Notes: a model not told the origin generated them from the sequence alone. A DNA stretch of 64,000 nucleotides from Promicromonospora sp. MEB111 (GCF_030209445.1 NZ_JARVSD010000012.1:247841-311840); one strand, 5' to 3'; counted from the first letter of the stretch, positions 14,011 through 23,216 are shown. Numbers and translations are program-made.

Positions 14011-16242
14011 GTGACTTCTGCACCAGTGCCCTCGCCGTCCGTGCCCTCGCCTTCCGTGCCTCCGACCTCCGCGCCAGAGATCATCGGCGCCCTGCTCGAC
14101 CTGACGGCCTGGACCGTCTTCGACGTCGACCCGGAAGGCCGGATCCTCGCAGGGAACGACGAGTCGGGCAGCATGCAGCTCGTCGAGATCGCGTCTGACG
14201 GCACCCGGACACAGCTCACCGCGCTGCCCTCGCGCTGCTCCGGCCGTTACGTGCCGGGCATGCGCCGGGTGGTGGTGCAGCACGACAACGGCGGCGACGA
14301 GCAGATGCAGCTCAGCCTGCTGGACATCGAGACGCTGGATGTCGACCTGCTGGCCGTCGACCTGCCGGACGTCGAACGCACCGCGTCGCGTGCCGGTCTA
14401 CCTTCCGGCCCGCCCGCCCGTCTGCCCGCCACACTCGCCGACCTGACTCCCCTGGTCCACGACCCCGCGTACAAGCACGACCTCGCCGACGTCTCCGCCG
14501 AGTCCGTGGTGTTCCTGACCAACCGGCGCGACGGCGTAGACTTCGACGTCGTGGTGCACGACCTGGCGACCGGCACCGAGACCACGCTGTACGACGGCGG
14601 CGGGTACCTCGTCGACGCCGTCGCCTCCCACGACCGGCACTCCGTGGCGATCACGACGCTGAGCAGCCGCCCGCGCTCCACACAGGTTCTCGTCGCCGGA
14701 GGTGAGATCGCCGCGAGCTCGACCACCGCAGCCCACGGGACGACGAGCGAGACCCCGGAGCCGCATACCGGAACAGCCCGTCCCGTCGCCGTCACTGCGG
14801 CCGACGAGCACGCCCACCACACCCACGTCGCCTGGACGGCGGGCGACGAGGCACTGGTCATGGCCTCGGACCACGAGCGGGAGTTCGCCGCCGTCGTTCG
14901 TGTGCGTACCGGCAACGTCCACCCGGCTTCCGCCGACCCCAACCCTGACCCCGGCACCGGTGCCGGTGCCGGTGCCGGTGCTCTCGATGGTGCGCCTGCC
15001 GGAGCCGACGGGACCGTCTGGGAGACCCTGGTCGAGGCCGACGACCACGACCTCGAGGTGGTCCTGTCCCCCGACGGCTCCGCGATGGTCGTGGGCCACC
15101 ACCAGGACGGCGTCACCACGCTGGCCGTCCACGAGCACGACGGCACCCACCGCTGCGACGTCGCGCTTCCGGACGACGGCGTGCCCACCGTCATCTGGGC
15201 CCCGGACTCCTCACGGTTCGCCGTGCACGTGACCGCCTCCGGCGACCCCGGCTCGATCCACCTCGTCGACGCCGCCACCGGCACCGTCAACACCCTGGTC
15301 GACGGCCGCGCCCAGATCCCCGACGGCCTGCCGATCTCGCTGCCCACGGTGCACCGCGTCCCCACCCCGGACCGCGAGCAGATCCCCTGCTTCGTGTACC
15401 GGCCGGCCGGCACTGAGCACGCCGGCACTGAGCACGCTGCCGACAAGCACGCTGCCGACAAGCACGCCGGCGACGAGCACTCCGGCGCTGAGCACTCCGG
15501 CGACGAGCACGACCACGTCCCGAGCTCCGCCCCCGAGTACGCCAATGGCGCGACCGTCGCGGGCGCCTCCGTGGTCCTCGTGCACGGCGGACCCGAGGGC
15601 GAGGCGACCCGGCTGTTCTCCCCCGTCATCCAGGCGCTCGCCGGCGCCGGGTTCACCGTCCTGGTCCCGAACGTCCGCGGCTCGGCCGGCTACGGCAAGC
15701 GCTGGGTCAGCCTGGACGACGTCGAAAAGCGCCTCGACTCCGTGGCCGACCTCGCGACCCTCCGCGCCTGGCTGCCCGAGCTCGGCCTCGACGCCGACCG
15801 CAGCGCCCTCTGGGGCGGCTCCTACGGCGGCTACATGGTGCTCGCCGGTACGACCATGCAGCCGGACCTGTGGGCCGCCGGAGTCGACATCGTCGGCATG
15901 TCTTCGCTCGTGACCTTCCTCGAGAACACCTCCGAGTACCGCCGCGCCGCCCGCGAACGCGAGTACGGCAGCCTCGCGCACGACCGCGACTTCCTCGTCA
16001 CCGCGTCCCCCATCACCTACCTCGACCAGCTCCGCGCGCCGCTCTTCGTGATCCACGGCGCCAACGACCCGCGGGTCCCGCTGTCCGAGGCGGAGCAGAT
16101 CGCCGCGGCGCTCGCGGACCGTGGCATCCGGCACGAGCTGCGGGTCTACCACGACGAGGGGCACGGCCTGGCCAAGCGGGCGAACCGCAAGGACGCCTAC
16201 CCGGCGGCGATCGAGTTCCTCACGGAGATCCTGGCGCGCTGA
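14011..16242 (+). CDS. S9-family serine peptidase (prolyl oligopeptidase type)
   Basis: A 743-aa cytoplasmic enzyme: an N-terminal beta-propeller (residues ~30-455) followed by an alpha/beta-hydrolase domain. Catalytic Ser in WGGSYGGYM, Asp in GANDPRVP, His in HDEGHGLAK; the S9-type segment VLVPNVRGSAGYGK precedes them. No signal peptide; it cleaves peptides or acyl-peptides in the cytosol. Two low-complexity insertions occur: an Ala/Gly run (GTGAGAGAGALDGAPAG) in the propeller, and a seven-fold 15-bp repeat (15409-15513) giving a His/Glu/Asp/Lys-rich loop at the junction to the hydrolase domain. The N-terminal SVPSPSVPPTS is also a repeat. GTG 14011 is supported by the leaderless -10. Confidence 0.92.
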   Translation: MTSAPVPSPSVPSPSVPPTSAPEIIGALLDLTAWTVFDVDPEGRILAGNDESGSMQLVEIASDGTRTQLTALPSRCSGRYVPGMRRVVVQHDNGGDEQMQLSLLDIETLDVDLLAVDLPDVERTASRAGLPSGPPARLPATLADLTPLVHDPAYKHDLADVSAESVVFLTNRRDGVDFDVVVHDLATGTETTLYDGGGYLVDAVASHDRHSVAITTLSSRPRSTQVLVAGGEIAASSTTAAHGTTSETPEPHTGTARPVAVTAADEHAHHTHVAWTAGDEALVMASDHEREFAAVVRVRTGNVHPASADPNPDPGTGAGAGAGALDGAPAGADGTVWETLVEADDHDLEVVLSPDGSAMVVGHHQDGVTTLAVHEHDGTHRCDVALPDDGVPTVIWAPDSSRFAVHVTASGDPGSIHLVDAATGTVNTLVDGRAQIPDGLPISLPTVHRVPTPDREQIPCFVYRPAGTEHAGTEHAADKHAADKHAGDEHSGAEHSGDEHDHVPSSAPEYANGATVAGASVVLVHGGPEGEATRLFSPVIQALAGAGFTVLVPNVRGSAGYGKRWVSLDDVEKRLDSVADLATLRAWLPELGLDADRSALWGGSYGGYMVLAGTTMQPDLWAAGVDIVGMSSLVTFLENTSEYRRAAREREYGSLAHDRDFLVTASPITYLDQLRAPLFVIHGANDPRVPLSEAEQIAAALADRGIRHELRVYHDEGHGLAKRANRKDAYPAAIEFLTEILAR
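15409..15513 (+). repeat. 15-bp tandem repeat encoding a His-rich loop
   Basis: Seven in-frame units related to ggcactgagcacgcc encode five-residue units such as GTEHA, ADKHA, GDEHS. Each unit has a His at the same place, so the loop could bind metal. Confidence 0.92.
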
Positions 16243-16251
16243 GAAGCCTGA

Positions 16252-16338
16252 CCCGCAGGCCCGCAGGCCCGCAGGCCCGCAGGCCCGCAGACGCGTAGAC
16301 CCGCAGACGCGTAGACCCGCAGACGCGTAGACCCGCAG
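16252..16338 (+). repeat. Compound tandem repeat between two genes
   Basis: First an 8-bp unit (gcccgcag, about five copies, 16252-16290), then a 16-bp unit acgcgtagacccgcag in three exact copies (16291-16306, 16307-16322, 16323-16338). It fills the first part of the 263-bp gap after the S9 peptidase; no coding sense is seen. Confidence 0.9.
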
Positions 16339-16493
16339 GCGCATAGGCCCGCGGGCCATGAGCCAGCACGGCGTCATGGCAACGGGGCGCCAGGGCAGCG
16401 GGGCAGCCGTGACGCCACGAGCCCCGCGGGTCCAGGACATCCCGGCTTCGGCGGATCCGGGCGCGGGCCCTGTGCCTCGCCCGGACCCGCAGC

Positions 16494-16499
16494 TAACCT
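16494..16499 (+). promoter_or_regulatory. -10 (TAACCT) of the CehA/McbA gene
   Basis: TAACCT ends 6 nt before GTG 16506: leaderless arrangement. Confidence 0.55.
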
Positions 16500-16505
16500 C
16501 GGTGC

Positions 16506-17918
16506 GTGACCCGCGAGGAGCGCCGCCTGCGCCTGTCGATCGACGACCAGATCGAGAACCGGTACCTCGAGGTGCCCTTCGAGATACCGACGGGGCGCGG
16601 CACCGACGCCCTGGAGGTCACCCTCGCGTACGACCGGGACGCCGCCGTCATCGACCTGGGGTGCTACGACCCTGAGCGGTGGCGCGGCTGGTCCGGAGGC
16701 GCCCGGTCGCGGTTCGCGATCACCCCGAACGCGAGCCCCGGCGCCGCCGGGCGCGACCGGCGAGGCACCGCCACGCCCGGGTACGAGCCGGGCGAGATCG
16801 TCCCGGGCAGGTGGGCGGTGGTGCTCGGCCTGCACGGGCTGCCGGCCGAACCGATCGACGTGACCGTCACGATCGCCACCGGGGCCGACGCCGGCCCGGT
16901 CGAGGACGAGCCGCCGGCGCCGCCCCCGCCGTCGGGCACGGGGTCCGGTTCACCGACAACCGGGCCGAGTCGTCCGGGTGGCGGCGGCGCCCACGGCGGC
17001 ACCCGCCTGGGGCGGGACCTGCCCGCGCCCGGCGGTCTGACCTGGTACGCGGGCGACCTGCACGCACACACGACGCACTCGGACGGGACGCTGAGCATCG
17101 CCCAGCTCGCGGCGGCCGCCGTCGGCCGGGGGCTGGACTTTCTCGCCGTGACCGACCACAACACGGTCTCGCACCACGCGCACCTGCCCGGGGTCGGCGC
17201 CGCGTACGACCTCTGCCTCCTGCCCGGACAGGAGGTCACCACGCACGCGGGCCACGCCAACGCGTTCGGCGAGATCGGCTGGGTGGACTTCCGCCGTCCG
17301 GCGGCACTGTGGTTGTCCGACGTCGAGGAGCGCGGCGGCCTGCTGTCCGTGAACCACCCGCTCCAGGACGACTGCGGCTGGCAGTACCCCGTGCGCACCG
17401 GATTCCTGGAGCTGTGGCACATCTCGTGGTTCCTCGACCTGACCGCGACGGGACCGTGGGCCTACCTGCGAGGCGTCGGCGGGCCGGCGGCTGATCGAGC
17501 GGAGGCCGGGTCGGCCGCCCGGTTGTCGGGAGGGTCGGCCGCCGGAGCCGCCGGTATTCCCGTGTTCCTGGGCGGCAGCGACTTCCACACGCCCGACCAG
17601 GGCTACCCGCCCGGCACGCCCACGACCTGGGTCGCCGCCGAGGACCGCACTCCGGAGGCGATCCTGGACGCCGTCCGGCGGGGACGGACCGCCCTCAGCA
17701 GGTTCCCCGGACCGGGCGAGCCCGTCCTGGTGCGCGTCGGCGACGACCTGGTCGCCGTCGACGCGGACGGCACCGTGCTGGTGGAGGGCGTGCCCGACGG
17801 CGGCACGGACCGTCGTCGCCGGGTCCGCGGGGACCGCGTGACGTTCTCCGCACCGCCCGAGCACGGCCCCTACCGCCTGGAGGCGGCCGACCGGACCCTG
17901 CTCGCGATCAGCGCGTGA
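16506..17918 (+). CDS. CehA/McbA-family PHP-domain metallohydrolase
   Basis: A 470-aa protein. Residues ~1-120 form a beta-rich domain, then a Pro/Gly linker (PPAPPPPSGTGSGS), then a PHP domain from ~180: GDLHAHTTHSDGTLSIAQL, FLAVTDHNTVSHHAH, LPGQEVTTHAGHANAFG, and late GGSDFHTPDQG supply the His/Asp ligands for a multinuclear metal centre. The family includes carbaryl hydrolase CehA and McbA, but most members are of unknown phosphoesterase-like function. No signal peptide. It ends 12 bp from the convergent GPH transporter gene; the sequence gcgatcagcgcgtga occurs twice at the junction (17906 and 17927). Confidence 0.85.
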   Translation: MTREERRLRLSIDDQIENRYLEVPFEIPTGRGTDALEVTLAYDRDAAVIDLGCYDPERWRGWSGGARSRFAITPNASPGAAGRDRRGTATPGYEPGEIVPGRWAVVLGLHGLPAEPIDVTVTIATGADAGPVEDEPPAPPPPSGTGSGSPTTGPSRPGGGGAHGGTRLGRDLPAPGGLTWYAGDLHAHTTHSDGTLSIAQLAAAAVGRGLDFLAVTDHNTVSHHAHLPGVGAAYDLCLLPGQEVTTHAGHANAFGEIGWVDFRRPAALWLSDVEERGGLLSVNHPLQDDCGWQYPVRTGFLELWHISWFLDLTATGPWAYLRGVGGPAADRAEAGSAARLSGGSAAGAAGIPVFLGGSDFHTPDQGYPPGTPTTWVAAEDRTPEAILDAVRRGRTALSRFPGPGEPVLVRVGDDLVAVDADGTVLVEGVPDGGTDRRRRVRGDRVTFSAPPEHGPYRLEAADRTLLAISA

Positions 17919-17930
17919 GGAGGCTCGCGA

Positions 17931-19418
17931 TCAGCGCGTGACGGGCGCGTCGCCCGACGCCGCGCCGGCCTCCTCCGGCGCCGCCGGCAGTCGGATGAAC
18001 CGCGACACCGCCGTACCGACGACGAGCAGCGCGAACGGGTACACGGACAGGTACACGCGGAACGCCTGTCCCGGGTCGGGGCCGGGGTCCGCGCCCGACC
18101 GGTACCCGAACCACAGCGCGAGCGACGCCAGCGCCGCCGCCGTGATCAGGCCGTTGAGCCGGCCCAGCGCGCCGAACGCCGCCAGGAACAGACCGCTGCG
18201 GTGCGTGCCATGGCGGGCGGCGTCGGCGTCGAGCACGCGGGCGATCACCAGGTCGTTCGTCGCCAGCACGCCCGAGTACCCGACGGCGACCGCGAGCCCG
18301 GCAAGAATCCCGGTGAGCAGGTCGGTCGCGAAGTACAGCGGCACGAACCCGACGGCCGCGACCGGCAGTGCGAGCCGCCACGTCCAGGCCGCGCCCCTGC
18401 GGCGCACGACGGCGGCCCACACGCTCAGCATGCCGATCGAGACGGCGATCACCACGAGCTGCAGGATGCTGGCGTCCAGCGCCGAGCCGCCCAGCGTGTG
18501 CTCCACGTACAGCTGCAGCCCGCCCAGCACCAGCGCCATCGCCGCGCCGTAGCAGGCGTTGACCAGGCCGACCGTCCAGAAGTGCGCCGTCGACAGGATC
18601 TGCCCCACCGAACGGAAGAACTGCGGCTTGGGCTCGGCGTCGAGCGCCGGGTCCTCCCGCACGCCGAACGCGGTCCACAGGATCACCGCGGCCGCGACCA
18701 CGCCGAAGATCACCGCGAGCCGCCCGTACCCGACGGCGGAGCCCTCGGTGCCCAGCACGTTCCGCGCCAGGACTGGCGTCAGCGCCAGGGCGATGACCAG
18801 CGCGACGAGCTGGGCGCCCTGCCGCACCGCGTTCGCCGTGGCGCGGCGCCGCTCGTCGGTGAACAGCTCCGGCAGCAGCGCCCCGTAGCTGGCGTTGATC
18901 AGGGAGTCGGCCATCTCGGTGGTGATCGCGAAGACGGCGAACCACACCGCCAGTCCCACCGCGGAGTCCGCCACGGCGCCCGGGACGGAGAACAGCGCGA
19001 TCGTCGTCGCCGTCAGCACCAGCGCGCCCACCACGAGGTACGGCCGACGCCGCCCCCAGCGCGAGCGCGTCCGGTCCGACAGGTGACCGAACACAGGGTT
19101 GTCCAGCGCGTCCAGCACCCCGTACACCGCGTACACCGTCGCGTAGACGACGGCGTCCAGGCCGAGCAGCTCCACGTACACGTAGAGCATCGAGCCCTTG
19201 ACCAGGTTGATCGGCAGCGAGGTGCCGAACATGCCGACGCCGTAGCGCAGCGGCGACGTCCGGCCCGCGCCGCTCCCGACGGCGCCGCCCGCAGCGCTTC
19301 CCGCGCCGCTGCCCGCACCACCGCCCGGCGTCGGACCCCGTCCGGCGGACCGCGACGGGGCTCCTGCCTGCGGCGCGTCCACGGCGTCCTCGGCCTCCAC
19401 GCCGGTGAGCCTACTCAC
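17931..19418 (-). CDS. GPH-type MFS sugar symporter
   Basis: Twelve-helix membrane protein of about 495 aa, like the glycoside-pentoside-hexuronide:cation symporters: NLVKGSMLYVYVELLGLDAV, DALDNPVFGHLSDRTRSRWGRRRPYL (loop 2-3 signature, read in part) and a central loop REDPALDAEPKPQFFRS. GTG 19418 is chosen because its GTG overlaps the TGA of the deacetylase gene (GTGA), a translational-coupling arrangement; the first ~50 residues are a Gly/Ala/Ser-rich, probably disordered tail. Operon with a ChbG-like deacetylase suggests import of an acetylated oligosaccharide. Confidence 0.87.
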   Translation of the reverse strand: MSRLTGVEAEDAVDAPQAGAPSRSAGRGPTPGGGAGSGAGSAAGGAVGSGAGRTSPLRYGVGMFGTSLPINLVKGSMLYVYVELLGLDAVVYATVYAVYGVLDALDNPVFGHLSDRTRSRWGRRRPYLVVGALVLTATTIALFSVPGAVADSAVGLAVWFAVFAITTEMADSLINASYGALLPELFTDERRRATANAVRQGAQLVALVIALALTPVLARNVLGTEGSAVGYGRLAVIFGVVAAAVILWTAFGVREDPALDAEPKPQFFRSVGQILSTAHFWTVGLVNACYGAAMALVLGGLQLYVEHTLGGSALDASILQLVVIAVSIGMLSVWAAVVRRRGAAWTWRLALPVAAVGFVPLYFATDLLTGILAGLAVAVGYSGVLATNDLVIARVLDADAARHGTHRSGLFLAAFGALGRLNGLITAAALASLALWFGYRSGADPGPDPGQAFRVYLSVYPFALLVVGTAVSRFIRLPAAPEEAGAASGDAPVTR

Positions 19419-20305
19419 CACCCGCCGACCAGGTCGATGCCCTCCCGCTCGATCTCCCGGATGAAAACCGGGTCGCCCAGCAGCCGCAGCTCCCATGTCC
19501 GCTTGCGCCACCACGTCGCCGACTGCTCGCGCAGGCGCGCGGTGTCGGGCGCCGGGTGCAGGAAGATCTCGCTCGTCCCCTCGGGCAGCCGCCCCAGCAG
19601 GCGCAGGTAGTGGTCCCGCAGCGAACCGTAGTCCCGGGCCTCCGCGTCACCGCCGCGATGCGTGGCGATCACCTCGGGCAGGCGCACCCCCGCCGCGTCC
19701 GCGCCGGCGACGGCGGTCGCGTGCCGCGCCTGGACGTCGGCGGTGGCCAGCACCGGGTCGCCGTCGCCGTACAGGTCCAGGCTGCGGGGCAGGCGGAAGG
19801 CCAGCCCGCGCCGCGCGCAGAACCCGATCGACTCGCCGAGATAGGAGCGGCCCTGCAGGCCGTACAGGGTGCCCTGGTGCGAGTCGATCCGCCGGGGCCG
19901 CGGCGCACCGACGGCGGCGGTGGCCCGCGTGAGCGCGTCGACCTGGGCCGTGATGCGGTCGACGACGTCGTCGAAGCCGCCCGCCGGACCCGGCGTCGGG
20001 AGCACCACGTGCACCCCGGGCGCGACGTCGGGCGCGGACCGGGCGATGAGCTCGACGGCGCGGAGTGCCCCCGCACTCGGGTTCTGGCTCGGGACCTGAC
20101 TCCGACTCTGGATCTCGCTCTGGATCTCGCTCTGCACAGGGCTTGCCGGTCTGCCCCCGTCGTTCCGTTGAACCTCGTCGTCCGGCTCCGTGGTGATCAC
20201 CCCCACCGCCGTCAGCGGCGATCCGACCAGGAGGGCGGCGATCTCGCGGTCTGCGTCGGGGTCGGTCCCGGCGTCGTCTGCGGTGAGGACGAGGCTGCGC
20301 GTCAT
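19415..20305 (-). CDS. ChbG/YdjC-family carbohydrate deacetylase
   Basis: A 296-aa cytoplasmic metal-dependent deacetylase of the ChbG/HpnK family, known to remove an acetyl group from diacetylchitobiose-type sugars. Motifs: TADDAG at residues 8-13 (metal-binding Asp pair), PRRIDSHQGTLYGL (His), EVIATHRGG and TSEIFLHPAPD (final His). A repeat insertion SEIQSEIQSRSQVPSQ near residue 60 (12-bp units, 20095-20135) lies in a surface loop. Overlaps the downstream transporter gene by 4 bp. The pair could import and deacetylate chito-oligosaccharides; the substrate is inference. Confidence 0.88.
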   Translation of the reverse strand: MTRSLVLTADDAGTDPDADREIAALLVGSPLTAVGVITTEPDDEVQRNDGGRPASPVQSEIQSEIQSRSQVPSQNPSAGALRAVELIARSAPDVAPGVHVVLPTPGPAGGFDDVVDRITAQVDALTRATAAVGAPRPRRIDSHQGTLYGLQGRSYLGESIGFCARRGLAFRLPRSLDLYGDGDPVLATADVQARHATAVAGADAAGVRLPEVIATHRGGDAEARDYGSLRDHYLRLLGRLPEGTSEIFLHPAPDTARLREQSATWWRKRTWELRLLGDPVFIREIEREGIDLVGGW

Positions 20306-20421
20306 GCGCCCAGTCTGGCGCAGCGAACCGGGGATCAGGGCCCGTCCCAGGCCCCTGACCTGGAACGTTCTCGGCTCAGCTCAGACTGCTCTGCTGTGCT
20401 GTGCCTTCCGGGACGGTCGGC

Positions 20422-21006
20422 TCATGTCTCTCCGACGACGCTCGTGCCGAGCACGGCCCGCGCCTTGCCGAGCGCCACCTCGAGCTCCCAGGGCGTGGTC
20501 ACGTGCGGGATGTCGGACGTCACGCAGGACGGCTTGCCCGTGTGCAGCGTCAGGCTGGCCCCGAGGCTGTCCGCCCGCCAGACGCCAGGCCCCACCACCT
20601 CGAACTCCCCCGCGTCGTTCAGGTGCAGAACCACCACGTACTCGCGACCACTGCGCAGGATGGACGGCAGCTCGGCCCCCGGGGGCGACGACGCCGAACC
20701 GACCTGCGTGACGGCGAGCGCGGTGTCCTGGCCGACCGCACCCAGCAGCACCTTCCGCAGCTCCAGCTCGGTGCGGGTGTACGGCACCCGGTCGACGACG
20801 TCGACCCCGGAGCGGCCCGCCTGCACCAGTGCGACGACGTCGGCGTCCGCGACGAGCTGCTCGACCGACCCGTACTCCTCCGGCACCGTGAAGTTGGCGA
20901 CGCTCGCGCCCTGGCCGCAGCCGCTGAGCAGGCCGGCGACGACGCCGCTCACGACGACCCCGCTCATGACGAGGAAGCCGAACCTGGCCCGCGTGTCCGT
21001 ACGCAT
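20422..21006 (-). CDS. Putative lipoprotein of unknown function
   Basis: About 194 aa from ATG 21006 (MRTDTRARFGF). A signal peptide with hydrophobic VMSGVVVSGVVAG ends in the lipobox LLSGC, so it should be lipid-anchored outside the membrane. The mature part has VPEEYGSVEQLVADADVVALV, YTRTELELRKVLLG and REYVVVLHLNDAG: a beta-rich pattern seen in small actinobacterial lipoproteins, without an enzyme motif. The frame is open to 21108, but that stretch is a tandem repeat and precedes the signal peptide. Confidence 0.8.
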   Translation of the reverse strand: MRTDTRARFGFLVMSGVVVSGVVAGLLSGCGQGASVANFTVPEEYGSVEQLVADADVVALVQAGRSGVDVVDRVPYTRTELELRKVLLGAVGQDTALAVTQVGSASSPPGAELPSILRSGREYVVVLHLNDAGEFEVVGPGVWRADSLGASLTLHTGKPSCVTSDIPHVTTPWELEVALGKARAVLGTSVVGET

Positions 21007-21035
21007 CAGCCGCTCCCGCCCCCTTGTCCTGTCAT

Positions 21036-21101
21036 CGGATGCCTGGTCCCGTCGGAGGGTCTGTCCCGTCGGATTGCCGGTCCCGTCGAATGCCCGGTCG
21101 G
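21036..21101. repeat. 17-bp tandem repeat upstream of the lipoprotein gene
   Basis: Units cggatgcctggtcccgt (21036-21052), cggagggtctgtcccgt, cggattgccggtcccgt and a partial fourth. It lies in the 5' region of the lipoprotein gene and may affect its promoter. Confidence 0.85.
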
Positions 21102-21301
21102 CACCCACTGATAGAGAGCGACAGGTCGCGGCGCGTGGTGCGCCTGCTTCATGTACTCACCTGCAGTGCAACGAATGCTCCCGGTGGCAAGAACCCGGGA
21201 CAAGGCCCCACCAGGGCGAACCCAGGTGGATGGGGCCCATTTTTTTGCCGCCATCTGGAAACTCGGCGAAGAACCGCGGAAGCAGACGGAAGACGAACGA
21301 A

Positions 21302-21347
21302 AGACGGCCGGGGGGCGCCGCGAACCTGCGGCGCCACCCGGCCGTCT
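21302..21347 (-). terminator. Rho-independent terminator of the disordered-protein gene
   Basis: Stem agacggccggg / cccggccgtct plus inner ggcgccgc / gcggcgcc around loop gaacct. On the minus strand it is followed by a T-rich tail (TCTTTCGTTCGTCTT). Confidence 0.75.
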
Positions 21348-21454
21348 CAGCCGGTCCTGCTGTCAGGTGTCCTGACGGTCAGATGTTCAGCTCTTGGCTC
21401 TCGACTGTTGGTTGTTGAAGTTCGGGTGTTGGAACGTCCCGTGTCAGCCAGTCG

Positions 21455-22300
21455 TCAGGCGGCGTGGGTGTTGGCGATCGCCCGCACGAGGCCTGACGTC
21501 GAGATCGAGCCCTTGCGATACCGCTCGACGGCGGCGACGAGCGCCTCGCCCACGTCGCTCGGCACGCGCGACGACCGCGCCGACGGGTGCCAGATCTCCC
21601 GCTCGAAGACGGCGGTCCGCCGGGCCGGGCCGCGGAACAGTCGTCCGGCCAGTGCCGGAGGTCCCGCGACCGGAGGTCCCGCGACCGGAGGAGCGGGCAC
21701 GTGCGCCGCGGATCCTGGCGGCGGGGGCACGGCAGGTGTGGGTTCTGGCGGCACGGGTACCGGCGGCATGGGTACCGGCGGAGTCGGTGCCGGCGGCAGC
21801 GGAGCTGGCTGGTTCGCGAGCTGCGACGCGCGGTAGCGGGCACCGGGGTTCCAGTGCAGGGTCGGTGTGCGCGGTGCCGCGGGCCGCACCCCGCTGGTCG
21901 CGCGGCGGGGCGCAGGCGGCTCCGACTCGCTGGTCTCGGTACCAGGGTCTGCGGGTTCAGCGGTACGGGCTGCCTGCTCGGTGTGCGCCTTCCGGAGCGC
22001 CGCGACGATCCGGGCGACCCGCCCGGTGTCGGCCTGCGGCACGGTCGCGTCAGCCGAACCAGCGGCGACGGTGCTCTCCGGGGACGACGGCACGTCCTCG
22101 TCTGCCGGCGACGCTCCCGCTTCGGGTGCAGCCGCTGCCCTCGCGCCCGTGTCCGTGTCGGTCGCGCCCGTGTCCGTCGGGTTCGTGTCGGTCGCGTTCA
22201 TGTCCGTCGCGCCCGTCGCGTCCGCGTCCGGATCGGCCGCCGGGTGTGAGTCCGTGCTGTCCGGGTCGTTCGAGACCTGGTCCTGTGTGTCGTCCGCCAT
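21455..22300 (-). CDS. Disordered Pro/Asp/Thr-rich protein, function unknown
   Basis: A 281-aa protein I do not recognise. Residues 1-85 are acidic Asp/Thr/Ala repeats (TDTNPTDTGATDTDTG); ~90-110 is a short amphipathic helix (RVARIVAALRKAHTEQ); ~160-215 is a Pro-rich run with VP/PP repeats; the last ~50 residues look folded (FEREIWHPSARSSRVPSDVG, ALVAAVERYRKGSIS). No membrane segment or signal peptide. Single gene, followed by a good terminator. The reading frame is supported by GC-rich third positions and by the ordered C-terminus. Confidence 0.6.
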   Translation of the reverse strand: MADDTQDQVSNDPDSTDSHPAADPDADATGATDMNATDTNPTDTGATDTDTGARAAAAPEAGASPADEDVPSSPESTVAAGSADATVPQADTGRVARIVAALRKAHTEQAARTAEPADPGTETSESEPPAPRRATSGVRPAAPRTPTLHWNPGARYRASQLANQPAPLPPAPTPPVPMPPVPVPPEPTPAVPPPPGSAAHVPAPPVAGPPVAGPPALAGRLFRGPARRTAVFEREIWHPSARSSRVPSDVGEALVAAVERYRKGSISTSGLVRAIANTHAA

Positions 22301-22505
22301 GACCGCGCTCCCTCACCATCGACCTGCCCACGACCCGTTGCGGTGGCTGTCCCATATGTTCCCTGCCACGCCCTGAGCGTGCAAGCCCCGGACCTGCCAC
22401 GACAGACCTCGCGCGACTGGCCCGGCACGCCGGCCCGGTGCACCAGAGCCGGCGAGGCGGGCGATCGCCTCAGGCCGGCCCGCCCGGTGCAGGCCGACCC
22501 CGTCG

Positions 22506-23216
22506 TCAGTCCCCGCCCAGCATGTCCAGGAAGCTGGGCGTCGTGGAGAACGGGTCGTCCGGCTTGGCGTGCTCCCCGCGTGCGGAGACGATCGCGGCCA
22601 GCGACCGGCCCGCCCGCTCGATGCGCTCGGGCAGGGAGCTCGCACCGTCGTCGTGCCGGGCGCGGTCGCCCGCCTGCGCCCAGTCGTCCGTGGCCGCGAA
22701 GACCGACGTCGTGACGACGTCGGCCCGCAGGTAGGTGAACAGCGGGCGCATCGAGTACTCCAGCGCGAGCGAGTGCCGCGGCGTGCCGCCGGTCGCGCCG
22801 AGCAGCACGGGCATGCCCGTGAGCACCTCCTTGTCGAGGATGTCGACGAACGACTTGAACAGCCCCGAGTAGGTGGTGGTGAACAGCGGCGTGACGGCGA
22901 TGACGCCGTCGGCCCGGGTGATCGTCTCGATGTCGTCGGCCAGGGCGCCCGTGGGGAACCCGGTGAGCATCGCGTCGATGATCGCGTGACCGTGGTCGCG
23001 CAGCTCGACGACCTCGACGGTCACCTCGTGGCCCAGGGCTTCCAGCTCGCGCACCGTGGCGTCCGCCAGGCGGTCCGCCAGCAGTCGCGTGGACGAGGGC
23101 TGCCCCAGCCCCGCGTGCACGACGGCGATCGTGCGGCGGGGCCGGTCCTCGACGGGAGGGACGAGGGAGGCGGTGCGGTCTGTCATCGCGCGGTCTGTCA
23201 TCTCACGGTCTGTCAT
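22506..23216 (-). CDS. NAD(P)H-dependent FMN reductase (CE1759-like)
   Basis: A 236-aa flavodoxin-fold reductase: TIAVVHAGLGQPSSTRLLAD at residue ~29 (FMN-phosphate loop), ADGVIAVTPLFTTTYSGLFKSFVDIL and VLLGATGGTPRHSLALEY. It supplies reduced FMN to the LLM monooxygenase encoded 1 bp upstream, together forming a two-component flavin monooxygenase. The N-terminus MTDREMTDRAMTDR comes from a three-fold 15-bp repeat that gives three in-frame ATG codons, so the true start is uncertain (23216, 23201 or 23186). Confidence 0.9.
   Translation of the reverse strand: MTDREMTDRAMTDRTASLVPPVEDRPRRTIAVVHAGLGQPSSTRLLADRLADATVRELEALGHEVTVEVVELRDHGHAIIDAMLTGFPTGALADDIETITRADGVIAVTPLFTTTYSGLFKSFVDILDKEVLTGMPVLLGATGGTPRHSLALEYSMRPLFTYLRADVVTTSVFAATDDWAQAGDRARHDDGASSLPERIERAGRSLAAIVSARGEHAKPDDPFSTTPSFLDMLGGD

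Larger units (their letters stand above)
21007..21454. other. Gene-free stretch with tandem repeat and terminator
   Basis: This 448-bp gap holds the 17-bp repeat just upstream of the lipoprotein gene, an 11-bp palindrome atggggcccat followed by seven T (21232-21247), and the terminator of the disordered-protein gene. No convincing short gene is seen on either strand. Confidence 0.7.
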
